Below are positions 44,131-53,015 of a DNA stretch of 64,000 nucleotides, in pieces. Numbering within the stretch: the first letter of the stretch is position 1; each line of letters begins with the position of its first letter. Position numbers and translations under genes: made by a program. The notes beneath the pieces were generated by a model. The model was not told the DNA's origin. It ran no database searches and saw only the letters and a program-made list of their open reading frames with translations. The DNA comes from Acetobacteraceae bacterium (GTDB taxonomy: Bacteria > Pseudomonadota > Alphaproteobacteria > Acetobacterales > Acetobacteraceae): NCBI GenBank assembly GCA_003506895.1, contig DNXO01000001.1, positions 1 to 64,000 on the forward strand, given 5' to 3'.

Positions 44131-45104
44131 GCGAACCATGTCAGCAAAACCGACAACGTGACAAACGATACAACCGTCGAAACCAGCACCACGCCCGAGG
44201 TCGAAGCGACCTCTCGCCCATAGAGCTTCGCCAGAATGAACGCGCTCGCTCCCGTCGGCAGCGCGCTCATCAGCACCACCGTCCCAGCCCAGGCCGAGGG
44301 TAGGTCCACCAGTCGGTAAGCCACCACCCAGGCGACCGCTGGCTGAACAAGCAGCTTCAGCATCACCAAACGCCCAACCAGCATCGGACGAAACCGCTCG
44401 GTGGTTTCAGCGACCATCATTCCGGTGGCAACAAGCGCGCACGGCGTGGCCGCTCCACCGAGGATCGTCAGGAAGCGTTCCAGCACCAACGGCAGAGGCA
44501 GGCCCAAAGCCGATACCACCAGACCGGCGACGGGAGAGATCAACAGAGGGTTCCGCACCAGGGCACCGCCAACCTTGGCGGCCACGCGCAACGGGGCCTG
44601 ACCCGGACGGTCCATTTCGATCAGCGCGATGGCGAGGGCGAACTGCGGACATGCGGTGATCACCATGCAGATCACGCCAGGTACCAGGCTGTCGTCCCCG
44701 AACGCCATGCGGCAGAGCGGAATCCCCATGTAGCCCGTGTTGCAGAACGTCGCGCAAAGCGCCTGGAGCGCCGCATCGCCAGGCGGCACTCCGATCCGGC
44801 GGGCGATCAGCAGCGCCATCGCCCCCGGTACAGCGATGCCCGCACAGAACGCCGCCACAAGTCCGGGATTGTTCAGTTGCGCCGGCGGGATGTGCGCCAT
44901 CGCCTGAAACATGACCGCCGGCAGCGACAGATACACCACAAACATGTTCAGCGCGCCCGTGGCGTCCTTGCCGAGGAAACCGGTTTTCCCGGCGAAACCG
45001 CCGATCAGGATCAGGCCGAAGACTGGCAATGCGATGGACAGGACAGGCAGCACGGACGGTTCCCACACAGCGGCGCTTGCACATCGGGCGCCCGCGATCT
45101 TCAA
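44127..45104 (-). CDS. AEC (auxin efflux carrier) family transporter
   Basis: 325 residues, about ten membrane segments in two 5-TM halves. Family features: LPVFGLILIGGFAGKTGFLG, LNMFVVYLSLPAVMFQAMA, ALCATFCNTGYMGIPLCRMAFG, and RNPLLISPVAGLVVSALGLPLP. The start may instead be the GTG at 45053. Function in bacteria is usually malonate or organic acid export/import; substrate unknown. Convergent with the PPOX gene. Confidence 0.88.
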   Translation of the reverse strand: MKIAGARCASAAVWEPSVLPVLSIALPVFGLILIGGFAGKTGFLGKDATGALNMFVVYLSLPAVMFQAMAHIPPAQLNNPGLVAAFCAGIAVPGAMALLIARRIGVPPGDAALQALCATFCNTGYMGIPLCRMAFGDDSLVPGVICMVITACPQFALAIALIEMDRPGQAPLRVAAKVGGALVRNPLLISPVAGLVVSALGLPLPLVLERFLTILGGAATPCALVATGMMVAETTERFRPMLVGRLVMLKLLVQPAVAWVVAYRLVDLPSAWAGTVVLMSALPTGASAFILAKLYGREVASTSGVVLVSTVVSFVTLSVLLTWFA

Positions 45105-45134
45105 TGCGTGTAATCGCTAAACAGGGAAACGACC

Positions 45135-45674
45135 ATGGGAACGATCCGCGCCCGCCTCTCACACGTCGGTATTCACGCCCAGGACAAACCACGTCTGGAG
45201 CGGTTCTACACGACGGTCCTGGGTTTGATGGTGACCGACAGCGGCAAGGCGCGCAGCGGCATGGATCTGACATTCATGAGCGCCGATCCCGCCAACCACC
45301 ACCAGTTCGTCCTGGTCAGCGGCCGGCCCGATACATCGGGCTTCAATCCGATCAACCAGATCTCCTTCATGGTCGACTCGCTGGCCGATCTGCGGGAGGT
45401 GCATCGCCGGGCGCTGGAGAATGGAGCGACCGAAATGCGGGTGCTCAGCCATGGCAACGCCTGGTCATGCTATTTCAAGGACCCGGAAGGCAACGTCGTC
45501 GAGGCCTATCTGGACACGCCTTGGCATGTTCCTCAGCCGCATGGCGATCCCCTTGATTTGTCCAAATCCGACGAGGACATCATCCGTGAAACCGAGGCGA
45601 TCTGCCGAGCGGATCCGGGATTCATGATGATCGAGGATTATCAGCGGGCGATGGCGCAACGGCTGGCAGGATAA
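45135..45674 (+). CDS. VOC family protein (extradiol dioxygenase/glyoxalase-like)
   Basis: 179 residues. Single VOC module: LSHVGIHAQDKPRLERFYTTVLGL with metal His, HHQFVLV (second His pair), GFNPINQISFMVDSLADLREVHRRA, and NVVEAYLDTPW with the metal Glu. Could be an extradiol dioxygenase-like or other metal-dependent enzyme. GGGAAA lies upstream of ATG. Monocistronic, between the carrier and the racemase. Confidence 0.85.
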   Translation: MGTIRARLSHVGIHAQDKPRLERFYTTVLGLMVTDSGKARSGMDLTFMSADPANHHQFVLVSGRPDTSGFNPINQISFMVDSLADLREVHRRALENGATEMRVLSHGNAWSCYFKDPEGNVVEAYLDTPWHVPQPHGDPLDLSKSDEDIIRETEAICRADPGFMMIEDYQRAMAQRLAG

Positions 45675-45689
45675 TCGCCTGCCGCCGGT

Positions 45690-46406
45690 TCAGGCGCTCG
45701 GGCCGGGACGTGCCCAGTTAATCGAGGCCCGAGCCAGCGCATCGATCGTGTCCACCACGGGCACGCGCAGAGCGTCTGCCGGCCCAGCCTGAACCGCGAT
45801 CGGGATTTCCGTGCAGCCCAAAACCACGGCGGCGGCCCCGCGCGAGGCCAGACTGTTCATCACCTCGGCCAGCGGCTCGAAAGCCTCGGCGACGCGATTT
45901 GCTTTCACCGCGGCGATAGACGGCATGACCAGGCGGTCCATCTGGGCCGGTTCCGGCTCGATGATCTCCCAGCCACTGGCGGCCAACCGATTTTGGTAGA
46001 GCTTCATCGCCAAGGTAGCCGCCGTGCCCATCAGCCCGATCCGGCCACATGTGACCCCAATCCGCCGCAAGTCGGCCGCCGCCGCATCGACGATGTGCAG
46101 GATCGGCACGCCGGCCGCTTTCGCCAGCGGATCGTACCAGCCATGCGCCGTGTTGCAAGGCATGGCGATCGCACCGCAACCCGCGGCCTTCAGGCCGTCG
46201 ATACCGCGCATCAGCCAGGGCAGCGGATCGGGACCCTCGCCCAACAGGGCCGCGCCCCGGTCAGGAATCCGGGGATCCGACCATAGCACCGCCGGAATGT
46301 GATCCTGGTCGCGTGAGGCCCGCGTCAGCAACGTCAGCCTCATCATGAACTGGGCGCTTGCCAGCGGGCCCATGCCACCCAGAACGCCTAGAACCTTTTC
46401 CGTCAT
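45690..46406 (-). CDS. Aspartate/glutamate racemase family protein
   Basis: 238 residues. Both active Cys are kept: MPCNTAH (about 83-89) and VLGCTEIP (about 195-202), with the N-terminal GVLGGMGPLASAQFM typical of aspartate racemase. A PLP-independent racemase of Asp, Glu or related amino acids. It overlaps yaiI by 4 bp and is probably its downstream partner in transcription. Confidence 0.9.
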   Translation of the reverse strand: MTEKVLGVLGGMGPLASAQFMMRLTLLTRASRDQDHIPAVLWSDPRIPDRGAALLGEGPDPLPWLMRGIDGLKAAGCGAIAMPCNTAHGWYDPLAKAAGVPILHIVDAAAADLRRIGVTCGRIGLMGTAATLAMKLYQNRLAASGWEIIEPEPAQMDRLVMPSIAAVKANRVAEAFEPLAEVMNSLASRGAAAVVLGCTEIPIAVQAGPADALRVPVVDTIDALARASINWARPGPSA

Positions 46407-46867
46407 CCGACTCGCTCGCGCTGTGCCGCCCGCACCAAGGTATCCAATGCACTGAGAAACTGCGAGCGATCTTGCTTCGTCAGCGGCGCGGGGCCGCCGG
46501 TGTTCATACCCATCTCACGCAGATAGCGGCCGACTTCACGTCCCGCCAAGGCGCTGCCGATATTGTCCGGGGTCCATATCTTGCCGTTCGGCGCAAGTGC
46601 GCGGCCGCCCTTCGCCAAGCAGCGCGAGGCGAGCGGGATGTCGCTGGTGATGCAGACATCCGCCTTGGTGACGCGTTCGGCGATCCAGTCGTCGGCGACA
46701 TCGGCGCCGGCCTCGACCGTGATCATGGTCACATTCGGCCGCCCGGGCGGACGGATCGGACGCGACCCGTTGGCCACGACAAAAACCGGCAACGCCAGCC
46801 GGTCCGCAACACGATAGACCTCGTCGCGAACCGGGCAGGCGTCACCGTCAATGTAGAGAGTCGTCAT
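46403..46867 (-). CDS. yaiI: YaiI/YqxD family protein (DUF188, PIN-like)
   Basis: 154 residues from the ATG at 46867. DUF188 signature IDGDACPVRDE at the N terminus, GADVADDWIAERVTKADVCITSDIPLASRCLAKGG, and TPDNIGSALAGREVGRYLREMG. The Asp pattern matches PIN-like nucleases; the role is not established. Confidence 0.9.
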   Translation of the reverse strand: MTTLYIDGDACPVRDEVYRVADRLALPVFVVANGSRPIRPPGRPNVTMITVEAGADVADDWIAERVTKADVCITSDIPLASRCLAKGGRALAPNGKIWTPDNIGSALAGREVGRYLREMGMNTGGPAPLTKQDRSQFLSALDTLVRAAQRERVG

Positions 46868-46893
46868 GCGGGAACCGCATCCTGAAGGCGTGG

Positions 46894-46915
46894 ATGGCGG
46901 GCCTGCGCCCGCCAT
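46894..46915. repeat. REP-like palindrome, copy 1
   Basis: Perfect 9-bp arms (ATGGCGGGC / GCCCGCCAT) and a 4-base loop CTGC, followed by GACG. It sits between yaiI and rhlE. A near copy is at 58742-58763 with the same loop and GACG tail. Confidence 0.75.
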
Positions 46916-46924
46916 GACGTTGGG

Positions 46925-48154
46925 TTAGGCAGCGGAGCGCATGCCCCGCTGGCCGCGGTCGCTGTACCGGCGACGCTGCTGCTGCGGCGCGGCGTTGCGC
47001 TTCGGCTGCTGCGTCATCGGCCCCGGCGCATCGCCAACCACGGTGATGGTGTAGTTCATCGAACGCTCGATCTGGCGCAGAACCCCACGCTCCGACGAAT
47101 CGCAGAAGCTGATCGCGATGCCCGCGGCGCCGGCGCGCGCGGTGCGGCCGATGCGGTGGACGTAGCTTTCGGCTTCAACCGGCAGGTCGAAGTTGATGAC
47201 GTGGGAAATCCCCGTCACGTCGATCCCGCGTGCCGCGATATCGGTCGCCACCAGCACGCGCGCCCGGCCGGTGCGGAATTCACGCAGGGCCTTCTCACGT
47301 TGCGGCTGGCTTTTGTTGCCATGGATCGCGTTAACCTGGATGCCGGCATTCTCCAGCACCCCGGCCACCTTGTTGGCGCCGTGTTTGGTGCGGGTAAACA
47401 CGATGACGCGGGACAGCGCCTCATCCTGCAGCATCGATAGCAGCAGCGACTGCTTGCCGCTTTGCGGCAGGTGATGGACGAACTGCTCGATCTTCGGCGC
47501 ATCCTCCTCCGTGCGGGCGATTTCCACCCGGATCGGGTCACGCAGCAGGCTGTTCGCCAGGCTGGCGACCTCAACCGGCATGGTGGCGGAGAACAGGCAG
47601 GACTGACGCTGCGGCGGCAAAGCGGCCACGATGCGGCGGATGTCCTTGATGAAGCCTAGGTCGAGCATGCGGTCGGCTTCGTCCAGCACGAAGCGGTTTA
47701 CGCCGCCGAGTTGCAGTTCGCGGGTCTGCATCAGGTCGCAAACGCGGCCCGGCGTGCCAATGACGATATCGGCGCCGCGGCGCATGGCTTCCACCTGCTT
47801 GAAGCGGCTGGCACCGCCGATGATCACAACGGTCCGGAGCTTCAGGTTGACCGACAGATAGCGGACGGTTTCATCAATCTGCAGCGCCAGTTCGCGCGTC
47901 GGCGCCAGGATCAGGGCGCGGGCCGCGAACGGCGCCGGACGGACCTGCTGGGCGGCGAGATGCTGCAGGATGGGCAGCGAGAAAGCGGCGGTCTTGCCGC
48001 TGCCGGTCTGGGCGATGCCAAGCACATCCTTGTTCGCCAACAAGGCGGGGATGGTGTCTGCCTGGATCGGGGTCGGGATTTCGAACTTCCGCGCCTCAAG
48101 TGCGCGCAGCAACGGCTCGGACAAGCCGAGGTCGGTAAAAGTAGTTTGGGTCAA
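46925..48154 (-). CDS. rhlE: DEAD-box RNA helicase, RhlE-like
   Basis: 409 residues. Q motif and FTDLGLSEPLLRAL at the N terminus, AQTGSGKTAAF (I), APTRELALQ (Ia), VLDEADRMLD (II), SATMP (III), VATDIAARGIDV (V), HRIGRTARAG (VI). The tail is short and basic (QQQRRRYSDRGQRGMRSAA), typical of RhlE-type helicases. Unwinds structured RNA in ribosome assembly or RNA decay, often cold-related. Monocistronic. Confidence 0.93.
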   Translation of the reverse strand: MTQTTFTDLGLSEPLLRALEARKFEIPTPIQADTIPALLANKDVLGIAQTGSGKTAAFSLPILQHLAAQQVRPAPFAARALILAPTRELALQIDETVRYLSVNLKLRTVVIIGGASRFKQVEAMRRGADIVIGTPGRVCDLMQTRELQLGGVNRFVLDEADRMLDLGFIKDIRRIVAALPPQRQSCLFSATMPVEVASLANSLLRDPIRVEIARTEEDAPKIEQFVHHLPQSGKQSLLLSMLQDEALSRVIVFTRTKHGANKVAGVLENAGIQVNAIHGNKSQPQREKALREFRTGRARVLVATDIAARGIDVTGISHVINFDLPVEAESYVHRIGRTARAGAAGIAISFCDSSERGVLRQIERSMNYTITVVGDAPGPMTQQPKRNAAPQQQRRRYSDRGQRGMRSAA

Positions 48155-48271
48155 GACGAAGGTATGCTCCAGCGCCCGCCACTTTTTGGGTGGACAACAA
48201 GCGCTTGTGAGTTCGTCGCCCCGCGCGATTAAATGGGGACGAACGGTTTTCAGATGGAAATTTCCGGAACC

Positions 48272-48293
48272 ACGGGCGAGAAAAACCGCCCGT
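48272..48293 (-). promoter_or_regulatory. Hairpin in the vapC-rhlE gap
   Basis: Perfect 7-bp stem (ACGGGCG / CGCCCGT) and 8-base loop, between the vapC stop (48393) and the rhlE start (48154). No T tract on the minus strand. Could be a weak vapBC terminator or part of the rhlE leader. Confidence 0.4.
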
Positions 48294-48392
48294 TAACCAC
48301 GCAATCACGGAAAGACAGCCGGTATATCTGCCTTGGGGTGGGGGATTGCAAGGTTTTTTGTGCGGGTGCGAGCATTGCGACCCGGCCTTGGC

Positions 48393-48791
48393 TCATACCG
48401 TCCAGTCTTCGATCCCTAGTCCTGGCACATGGCGGAACGCCTTGTCGTTGGTGACCAGCACGGCCCCCGCCTCCAGCGAATGCGCCGCGATGAACAGATC
48501 AAGCGACGCCACGGTCTTGCCGTTTCGCTGCATCGCGGCGCGCAGACCGCCGTAGCGTGCGGCGGTCTTACGATCCCAGGGCAGCACATCGACGCGGCGG
48601 AGGAATTCGGCGACGGCGCGGTGCAGCCGGGTCGCGTCGGGCCGCTTCTCCAGGCCGTAGACCAATTCACCCTTGGTAACGGCCGAGATGCACAATGAGG
48701 CCATCGAGACATCCAGCACCCGCCGAACCACCGCGGGATGCTGGTTGATCAGGTGGCCGACGATGTTGGTGTCGAGCATGTAGAGCGTCAC
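48393..48791 (-). CDS. vapC: VapC-type PIN-domain toxin
   Basis: 132 residues with the PIN acidic set: D7 (LDTNI), E42 (KGELVYGLE), D98 (SLDLFIAAH) and D116 (TNDKAF). The fold is complete and near full VapC length. VapC toxins cleave tRNA or rRNA at specific sites when not bound by VapB. Overlaps vapB by 4 bp. Confidence 0.93.
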   Translation of the reverse strand: MTLYMLDTNIVGHLINQHPAVVRRVLDVSMASLCISAVTKGELVYGLEKRPDATRLHRAVAEFLRRVDVLPWDRKTAARYGGLRAAMQRNGKTVASLDLFIAAHSLEAGAVLVTNDKAFRHVPGLGIEDWTV

Positions 48792-49048
48792 TCAACCCAA
48801 CCCTCGAAGGGATCGCGATCGTCGTCCACCTGGGCACGCTCCTCCGGGCCGAGGAAATCGGCAGGCACCGCGAGCCCTTCCAGTGCCGCGAAAAAGCCGT
48901 CCCAGTTGTCCGGTTTCCGGGAGAGGATGACGTCACCGGTTTCCGGATCCTGGCGGATGAACACCTCTTTGGCGTCAAAGCGGAAGGCGGCGGGGAGGCG
49001 GACGGCTTGGCTGCGGCCGTTGGTGAAAAGTTTGGCGACTTGGCTCAT
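48788..49048 (-). CDS. vapB: VapB-type antitoxin, AbrB-like
   Basis: 86 residues. N-terminal SpoVT/AbrB DNA-binding fold (AKLFTNGRSQAVRLPAAFRFDAKEVFIRQDPETGDVILSRK), then a C-terminal part rich in acidic and aromatic residues (WDGFFAALEGL...FEGWVE) that would wrap VapC. Antitoxin first, toxin second, the usual vapBC order. Confidence 0.93.
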   Translation of the reverse strand: MSQVAKLFTNGRSQAVRLPAAFRFDAKEVFIRQDPETGDVILSRKPDNWDGFFAALEGLAVPADFLGPEERAQVDDDRDPFEGWVE

Positions 49049-49077
49049 GGCGGCCCTATCGATGTCGATCTGCCAGC

Positions 49078-49112
49078 ATATACCATGTTCTTTGGTCTAT
49101 ATCGAGGTATAT
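49078..49112. promoter_or_regulatory. Inverted repeats upstream of vapB
   Basis: ATATACC (49078-49084) is repeated inverted at GGTATAT (49106-49112), with an imperfect third copy GGTCTATAT at 49094-49102. The AT-rich block 30 bp before vapB is a plausible promoter/operator for VapBC autorepression. Confidence 0.55.
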
Positions 49113-49179
49113 CACAAAGGCCGCACCCGGCGGTTGCGATTATCGACATCGGCGGCGCCTGAACGCCGCCCTGTCCGTC

Positions 49180-50586
49180 CTACAACGCGGCGAACTTCGC
49201 CAGCAGGCGCGCGTGCGACCGGATACCGTGGTGGAAGCACACCTCCTCGAACTTCTCGTTCGGGCTGTGTACCTGATCGTCGTCCAGCCCGAACCCCATC
49301 AGGATCGAATCCAGCCCCAGGATGGACCGCAGCGAGGTCACCACCGGGATCGACCCGCCACAGCCCATCAGCAGCGCCGGCTTGCCGTACTCCTCCGCCA
49401 GGGCGTCCAACGCCGCGCGGACATGGGCGCTATCGACGTTGACCTCCAGACCGGGCGCACGGGCGAAATCGGCGAAGGTCGCCGTCGCTCCGGGCGGTAG
49501 CCGATCGGTCACGAATTGCTTGAATTGCTCCATCACCACGCCCGGGTCCTGGCCCGGCACCAGACGGAAGGAAACCTTCGCCGAGGCCTCCGACGCGATC
49601 ACCGTCTTGCTGCCGGCGCCGGTGTAGCCGCCCCAGATGCCGTTGATATCGGCCGTGGGGCGCGCCCAGAGCCGTTCCAGGCCGGAATAGCCGCGCTCGC
49701 CAACCGGGCTCGTCAGGCCGATGCTGGCCAGGAACGCCGCCTCGTCAAAGCCCAGCGCGTCCCACTGCGCCCGCTGCGAGTTCGAGATCGGCGTCACGGA
49801 GTCGTAGAAGCCCGGCAACTGGATGCGGCCGTTCTCGTCGTGCAGTTCACCCAGGATCTTGGTCAGCGCGTTGATCGGGTTCAACGCCGACCCGCCGTAA
49901 AGCCCCGAATGCAGGTCGCGGTTCGCGGCCTTCAACGTCACCTCGGCATAGGTCATGCCCCGCAGGCGGGTGGTGATCGCGGGCGTTTCGGCATCCCACA
50001 TGCCGGTGTCGCTGATCAGCGCCACATCCGCGCTGAGTTCGGCCTTGTTGTCGCGCAGGAAGGGATCGAGGCTGACCGACCCAACCTCCTCCTCGCCCTC
50101 GATCAGCACGGTCAGGCGGGCGGGGATGCCGCCGCCGGCGGTGTGCCAGGCCCGCAGCGCCTCCAGGAACATCAGCGTCTGGCCTTTGTCGTCCACCGCG
50201 CCGCGGGCGACATAGCGCTTGCCGCGCGGGCCATCGACCAGTTGCGGGTCGAACGGATCGCTGTTCCAAAGCGACAGCGGATCGACCGGCTGCACGTCAT
50301 AGTGCCCGTAGAAAAGGACGTGCGGCCCCTTGTAGTCCGCCGGCCCGGCCAGATGCCCAACCACCACCGGATGTCCCGCCGTCGGCCGCACCGCCGCCTG
50401 GAACCCCAGTCCCGTCAACTGATCACGCCACCACTCCGCCGCCTTCACGCAATCCGCCGCGTGCACCGGCTGGGCGCTGACCGATTTGATCCGCAGCAGG
50501 TCGAACAGGTTCGCCCGCGACGCCGCCAGATTGGCGTCCACGTGGTCCAGAACGGAGACAAGAGTCGATTGCGCGGGTACCGGCAT
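49180..50586 (-). CDS. M20-family dipeptidase
   Basis: 468 residues from the ATG at 50586; ATG 50610 is an alternative and neither has a strong ribosome site. Metal and active-site residues: His and Asp in FYGHYDVQPVD, Asp in GAVDDKGQ, Glu-Glu in EGEEEVGS, Asp in ISDTGMWD, and a late His in QVHSPNEKF. The lid domain lies at about 215-380. Resembles the CNDP-like dipeptidase branch hydrolysing dipeptides or related amides with Zn. Monocistronic. Confidence 0.9.
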   Translation of the reverse strand: MPVPAQSTLVSVLDHVDANLAASRANLFDLLRIKSVSAQPVHAADCVKAAEWWRDQLTGLGFQAAVRPTAGHPVVVGHLAGPADYKGPHVLFYGHYDVQPVDPLSLWNSDPFDPQLVDGPRGKRYVARGAVDDKGQTLMFLEALRAWHTAGGGIPARLTVLIEGEEEVGSVSLDPFLRDNKAELSADVALISDTGMWDAETPAITTRLRGMTYAEVTLKAANRDLHSGLYGGSALNPINALTKILGELHDENGRIQLPGFYDSVTPISNSQRAQWDALGFDEAAFLASIGLTSPVGERGYSGLERLWARPTADINGIWGGYTGAGSKTVIASEASAKVSFRLVPGQDPGVVMEQFKQFVTDRLPPGATATFADFARAPGLEVNVDSAHVRAALDALAEEYGKPALLMGCGGSIPVVTSLRSILGLDSILMGFGLDDDQVHSPNEKFEEVCFHHGIRSHARLLAKFAAL

Positions 50587-50711
50587 GGAATGCTTTCTGG
50601 TTAGAGACATGTGCCGCCGTGGTCCGACGAGCGTAACGGAAGCATAACCCATCGCCCAAAACGCGTCATCCGCCCGGATGACGGCGCCTCAGAACCTGCT
50701 AAGACTACGGC

Positions 50712-51725
50712 ATGCATGTTTGCCTGATCGTCCCCGGCCCGCTCGCGACCGTCTCAGGGGGCCACACTTACGACCGCCGCATGGCCGAGGGCCTGCGCGC
50801 GCTGGGCCACGACGTTCAGATCATCGAAATCGGTGGGCGTCTCCCCGACCCCGATCAGGCGGCGATCTATGCCGCCCGGACCGCATGGTCCGCATTGCCG
50901 CCGGACAGCGTGAAACTCATCGACGGACTGGCGCTTCCCGCGTTCGACGGGTTGCCGCCGCATCAGGTCACGGCGCTGATCCATCATCCAGCGTCGATGG
51001 AAACCGGCGTGCCGGAAGATGTCGCCCAACGCCTTCAGACCACCGAGGCGGCGATGTACCGTGACCTGCCGCGCCTGGTGACGACCAGCGAACAGACGGC
51101 CGAGCGGCTGATCAAGGACTTCGGGGCACCGTCCGACCGCATCAGCGTCATCGTTCCGGGTGCCGACGTTTTGCCGCGCGGTGCCGGATCGGCTGGTCCG
51201 GGGTGTCAAATCCTGTCCATCGGCGCACTGATCCCCCGCAAGGGCCACGATGTCCTGATGCGGTCGCTCAGCAGGCTGTTCGATCTTGACTGGCACCTGA
51301 CGATCGCCGGCTCGGCGGAACGCGATCCCGTGCATGCCAGCCAGCTTCAGGCGTTGGCGGATGAACTCAACATCGTCCAACGGGTCCATTTCACCGAAGA
51401 CGTCAGCGAAGCGCTTTGGGCCGGCACCGATCTGTTCGCGCTGACCTCATACTTCGAGGGTTACGGCGTTGCGATCGCCGAGGCCATGCGCCGCGGTATC
51501 GCCGTCGCGGTCACCAACGTCGGTGCCGTGCCGACGCTGGTGGGACCGGAGGCCGGAATCATCTGCGCGCCCGGCGACCTCGATCAATATTCCAAAGCGT
51601 TGCGCCGGCTGATCTTCGACCGTGCCCTGCGGCGCGACATGTCTCACATCGCCTGGGAAGCCGGGCAGGCGCTGCCATCATGGAACGAGCAGGCCGCGCG
51701 TCTCGCCGCCGTGCTGGCCGCATAA
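50712..51725 (+). CDS. Glycosyltransferase family 4 protein
   Basis: 337 residues. Rossmann N domain with MHVCLIVPGPLATVSGGHTYDRRMAEGLRALGHDV (acceptor side) and C domain ILSIGALIPRKGHDVLMRSL and LTSYFEGYGVAIAEAMRRGIAVAVTNVGAVPTLVG, the EGYGVAIAEAM being the GT4 E-x7-E motif. Transfers a sugar from a nucleotide donor. It sits before otnK with 18 bp between but is not metabolically related to it. Confidence 0.9.
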   Translation: MHVCLIVPGPLATVSGGHTYDRRMAEGLRALGHDVQIIEIGGRLPDPDQAAIYAARTAWSALPPDSVKLIDGLALPAFDGLPPHQVTALIHHPASMETGVPEDVAQRLQTTEAAMYRDLPRLVTTSEQTAERLIKDFGAPSDRISVIVPGADVLPRGAGSAGPGCQILSIGALIPRKGHDVLMRSLSRLFDLDWHLTIAGSAERDPVHASQLQALADELNIVQRVHFTEDVSEALWAGTDLFALTSYFEGYGVAIAEAMRRGIAVAVTNVGAVPTLVGPEAGIICAPGDLDQYSKALRRLIFDRALRRDMSHIAWEAGQALPSWNEQAARLAAVLAA

Positions 51726-51743
51726 GAAAAGGAGTTCCGGACA

Positions 51744-53012
51744 ATGCTGCTAGGTGCGATCGCCGATGATTTCACGGGTGCCACCGATCTGTGCTCGATG
51801 CTGGTGCGCGGCGGGATGCGGACCGTGCAACTCATCGGGGTGCCATCGCCTGATTTACCGATCCCCGACGCCGATGCGATCGTGGTGGCGCTGAAGTCGC
51901 GCACCGTGCCCGCGCGTCAGGCGATCGACGAATCCCTCGCCGCGCTGAAATGGCTGCAAGCCGCCGGTGCCCGGCAATACTTCTTCAAATACTGCTCCAC
52001 CTTCGACAGCACCGACCGCGGCAATATCGGCCCGGTGGCGGATGCGCTGGTGAACGCGCTGGATTGCGGTTTCGCCCTCGCCTGCCCGGCCTTTCCGACC
52101 AACGCCCGCACCGTCTATCTCGGCTATCTGTTCGCCGGCGGCAGCCTGTTGAACGAAAGCGGAATGGAAAATCACCCGCTGACGCCGATGACCGATGCGA
52201 ACCTGGTGCGCGTGCTGTCGCGCCAGACAGAAGGAACCGTCGGGTTGGTTCCGTTCGTCACCGTCAACCAGGGCGCACATGCGATCCGCGATGCCATGAC
52301 TCAGTTGAAGGAACGCGGCCGCCGCTACGCAATCGTGGATGCCATTACCGATGAACATCTGGTCTCGATCGGCGAGGCCGCCGCGAACCATGCGTTGATT
52401 ACCGGCGGCTCGGGCGTCGCGATGGGGCTGCCGGAGAATTTCCGGCGGATGGGGCTGTTGTCCGACGCGGTCGATCCCGGCGCACTGCCAAAACTCGAAG
52501 GCGCGTCGGCGGTTGTCGCCGGATCGTGCTCCCGGGCGACACTGGCACAGCTTGGCTACGCCCGCAGTCATCTGCCGGTGTTCGAACTCGATGCATTCGC
52601 AACGCCCGATGCGGCGGTGCTGAGCGAAGCGGCCCTGGCATGGGCGGCAGACAAGATCGGCGACAAGCCAATCATCATCGCCGCCTCGGCGCCCCCCGAA
52701 AAAGTCGCGGCACTACAAGCGAGGCTCGGGCGGGAGCAAGCCGGAGCATTGGTCGAGGATGCGGTCGCCCGAATCGCCGAAGGGTTAGTCGCACGCGGCG
52801 TGCGGAAAATGGTCGTCGCGGGGGGCGAAACATCGGGTTCGGTGGTCGGACGCCTGGGCGTGCGTTCGCTGCGCATCGGCGGCGAGATCGATCCCGGCGT
52901 GCCGTGGACACTAGCCTCCGGCAGCGGTCCCGAACTGATGCTGGCGCTGAAATCAGGCAATTTCGGCGCCACCGATTTCTTCCTGAAAGCGTTCCGCGTG
53001 CTGGAAGGCTGA
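51744..53012 (+). CDS. otnK: 3-oxo-tetronate kinase (four-carbon acid sugar kinase)
   Basis: 422 residues with a strong site AAAAGGAG. DUF1537-type kinase in two domains: N-terminal ADDFTGATD (substrate/Mg loop), FKYCSTFDSTDRGNIGP, PAFPTNARTVYLGYLF, and C-terminal ATP-binding AGGETSGSVVGRLG with SGSGPELMLALKSGNFG. Phosphorylates 3-oxo-tetronate acids from L-threonate or D-erythronate. Followed 3 bp later by otnC, its pathway partner; the dehydrogenase and isomerase are not here. Confidence 0.92.
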   Translation: MLLGAIADDFTGATDLCSMLVRGGMRTVQLIGVPSPDLPIPDADAIVVALKSRTVPARQAIDESLAALKWLQAAGARQYFFKYCSTFDSTDRGNIGPVADALVNALDCGFALACPAFPTNARTVYLGYLFAGGSLLNESGMENHPLTPMTDANLVRVLSRQTEGTVGLVPFVTVNQGAHAIRDAMTQLKERGRRYAIVDAITDEHLVSIGEAAANHALITGGSGVAMGLPENFRRMGLLSDAVDPGALPKLEGASAVVAGSCSRATLAQLGYARSHLPVFELDAFATPDAAVLSEAALAWAADKIGDKPIIIAASAPPEKVAALQARLGREQAGALVEDAVARIAEGLVARGVRKMVVAGGETSGSVVGRLGVRSLRIGGEIDPGVPWTLASGSGPELMLALKSGNFGATDFFLKAFRVLEG

Positions 53013-53015
53013 CCG

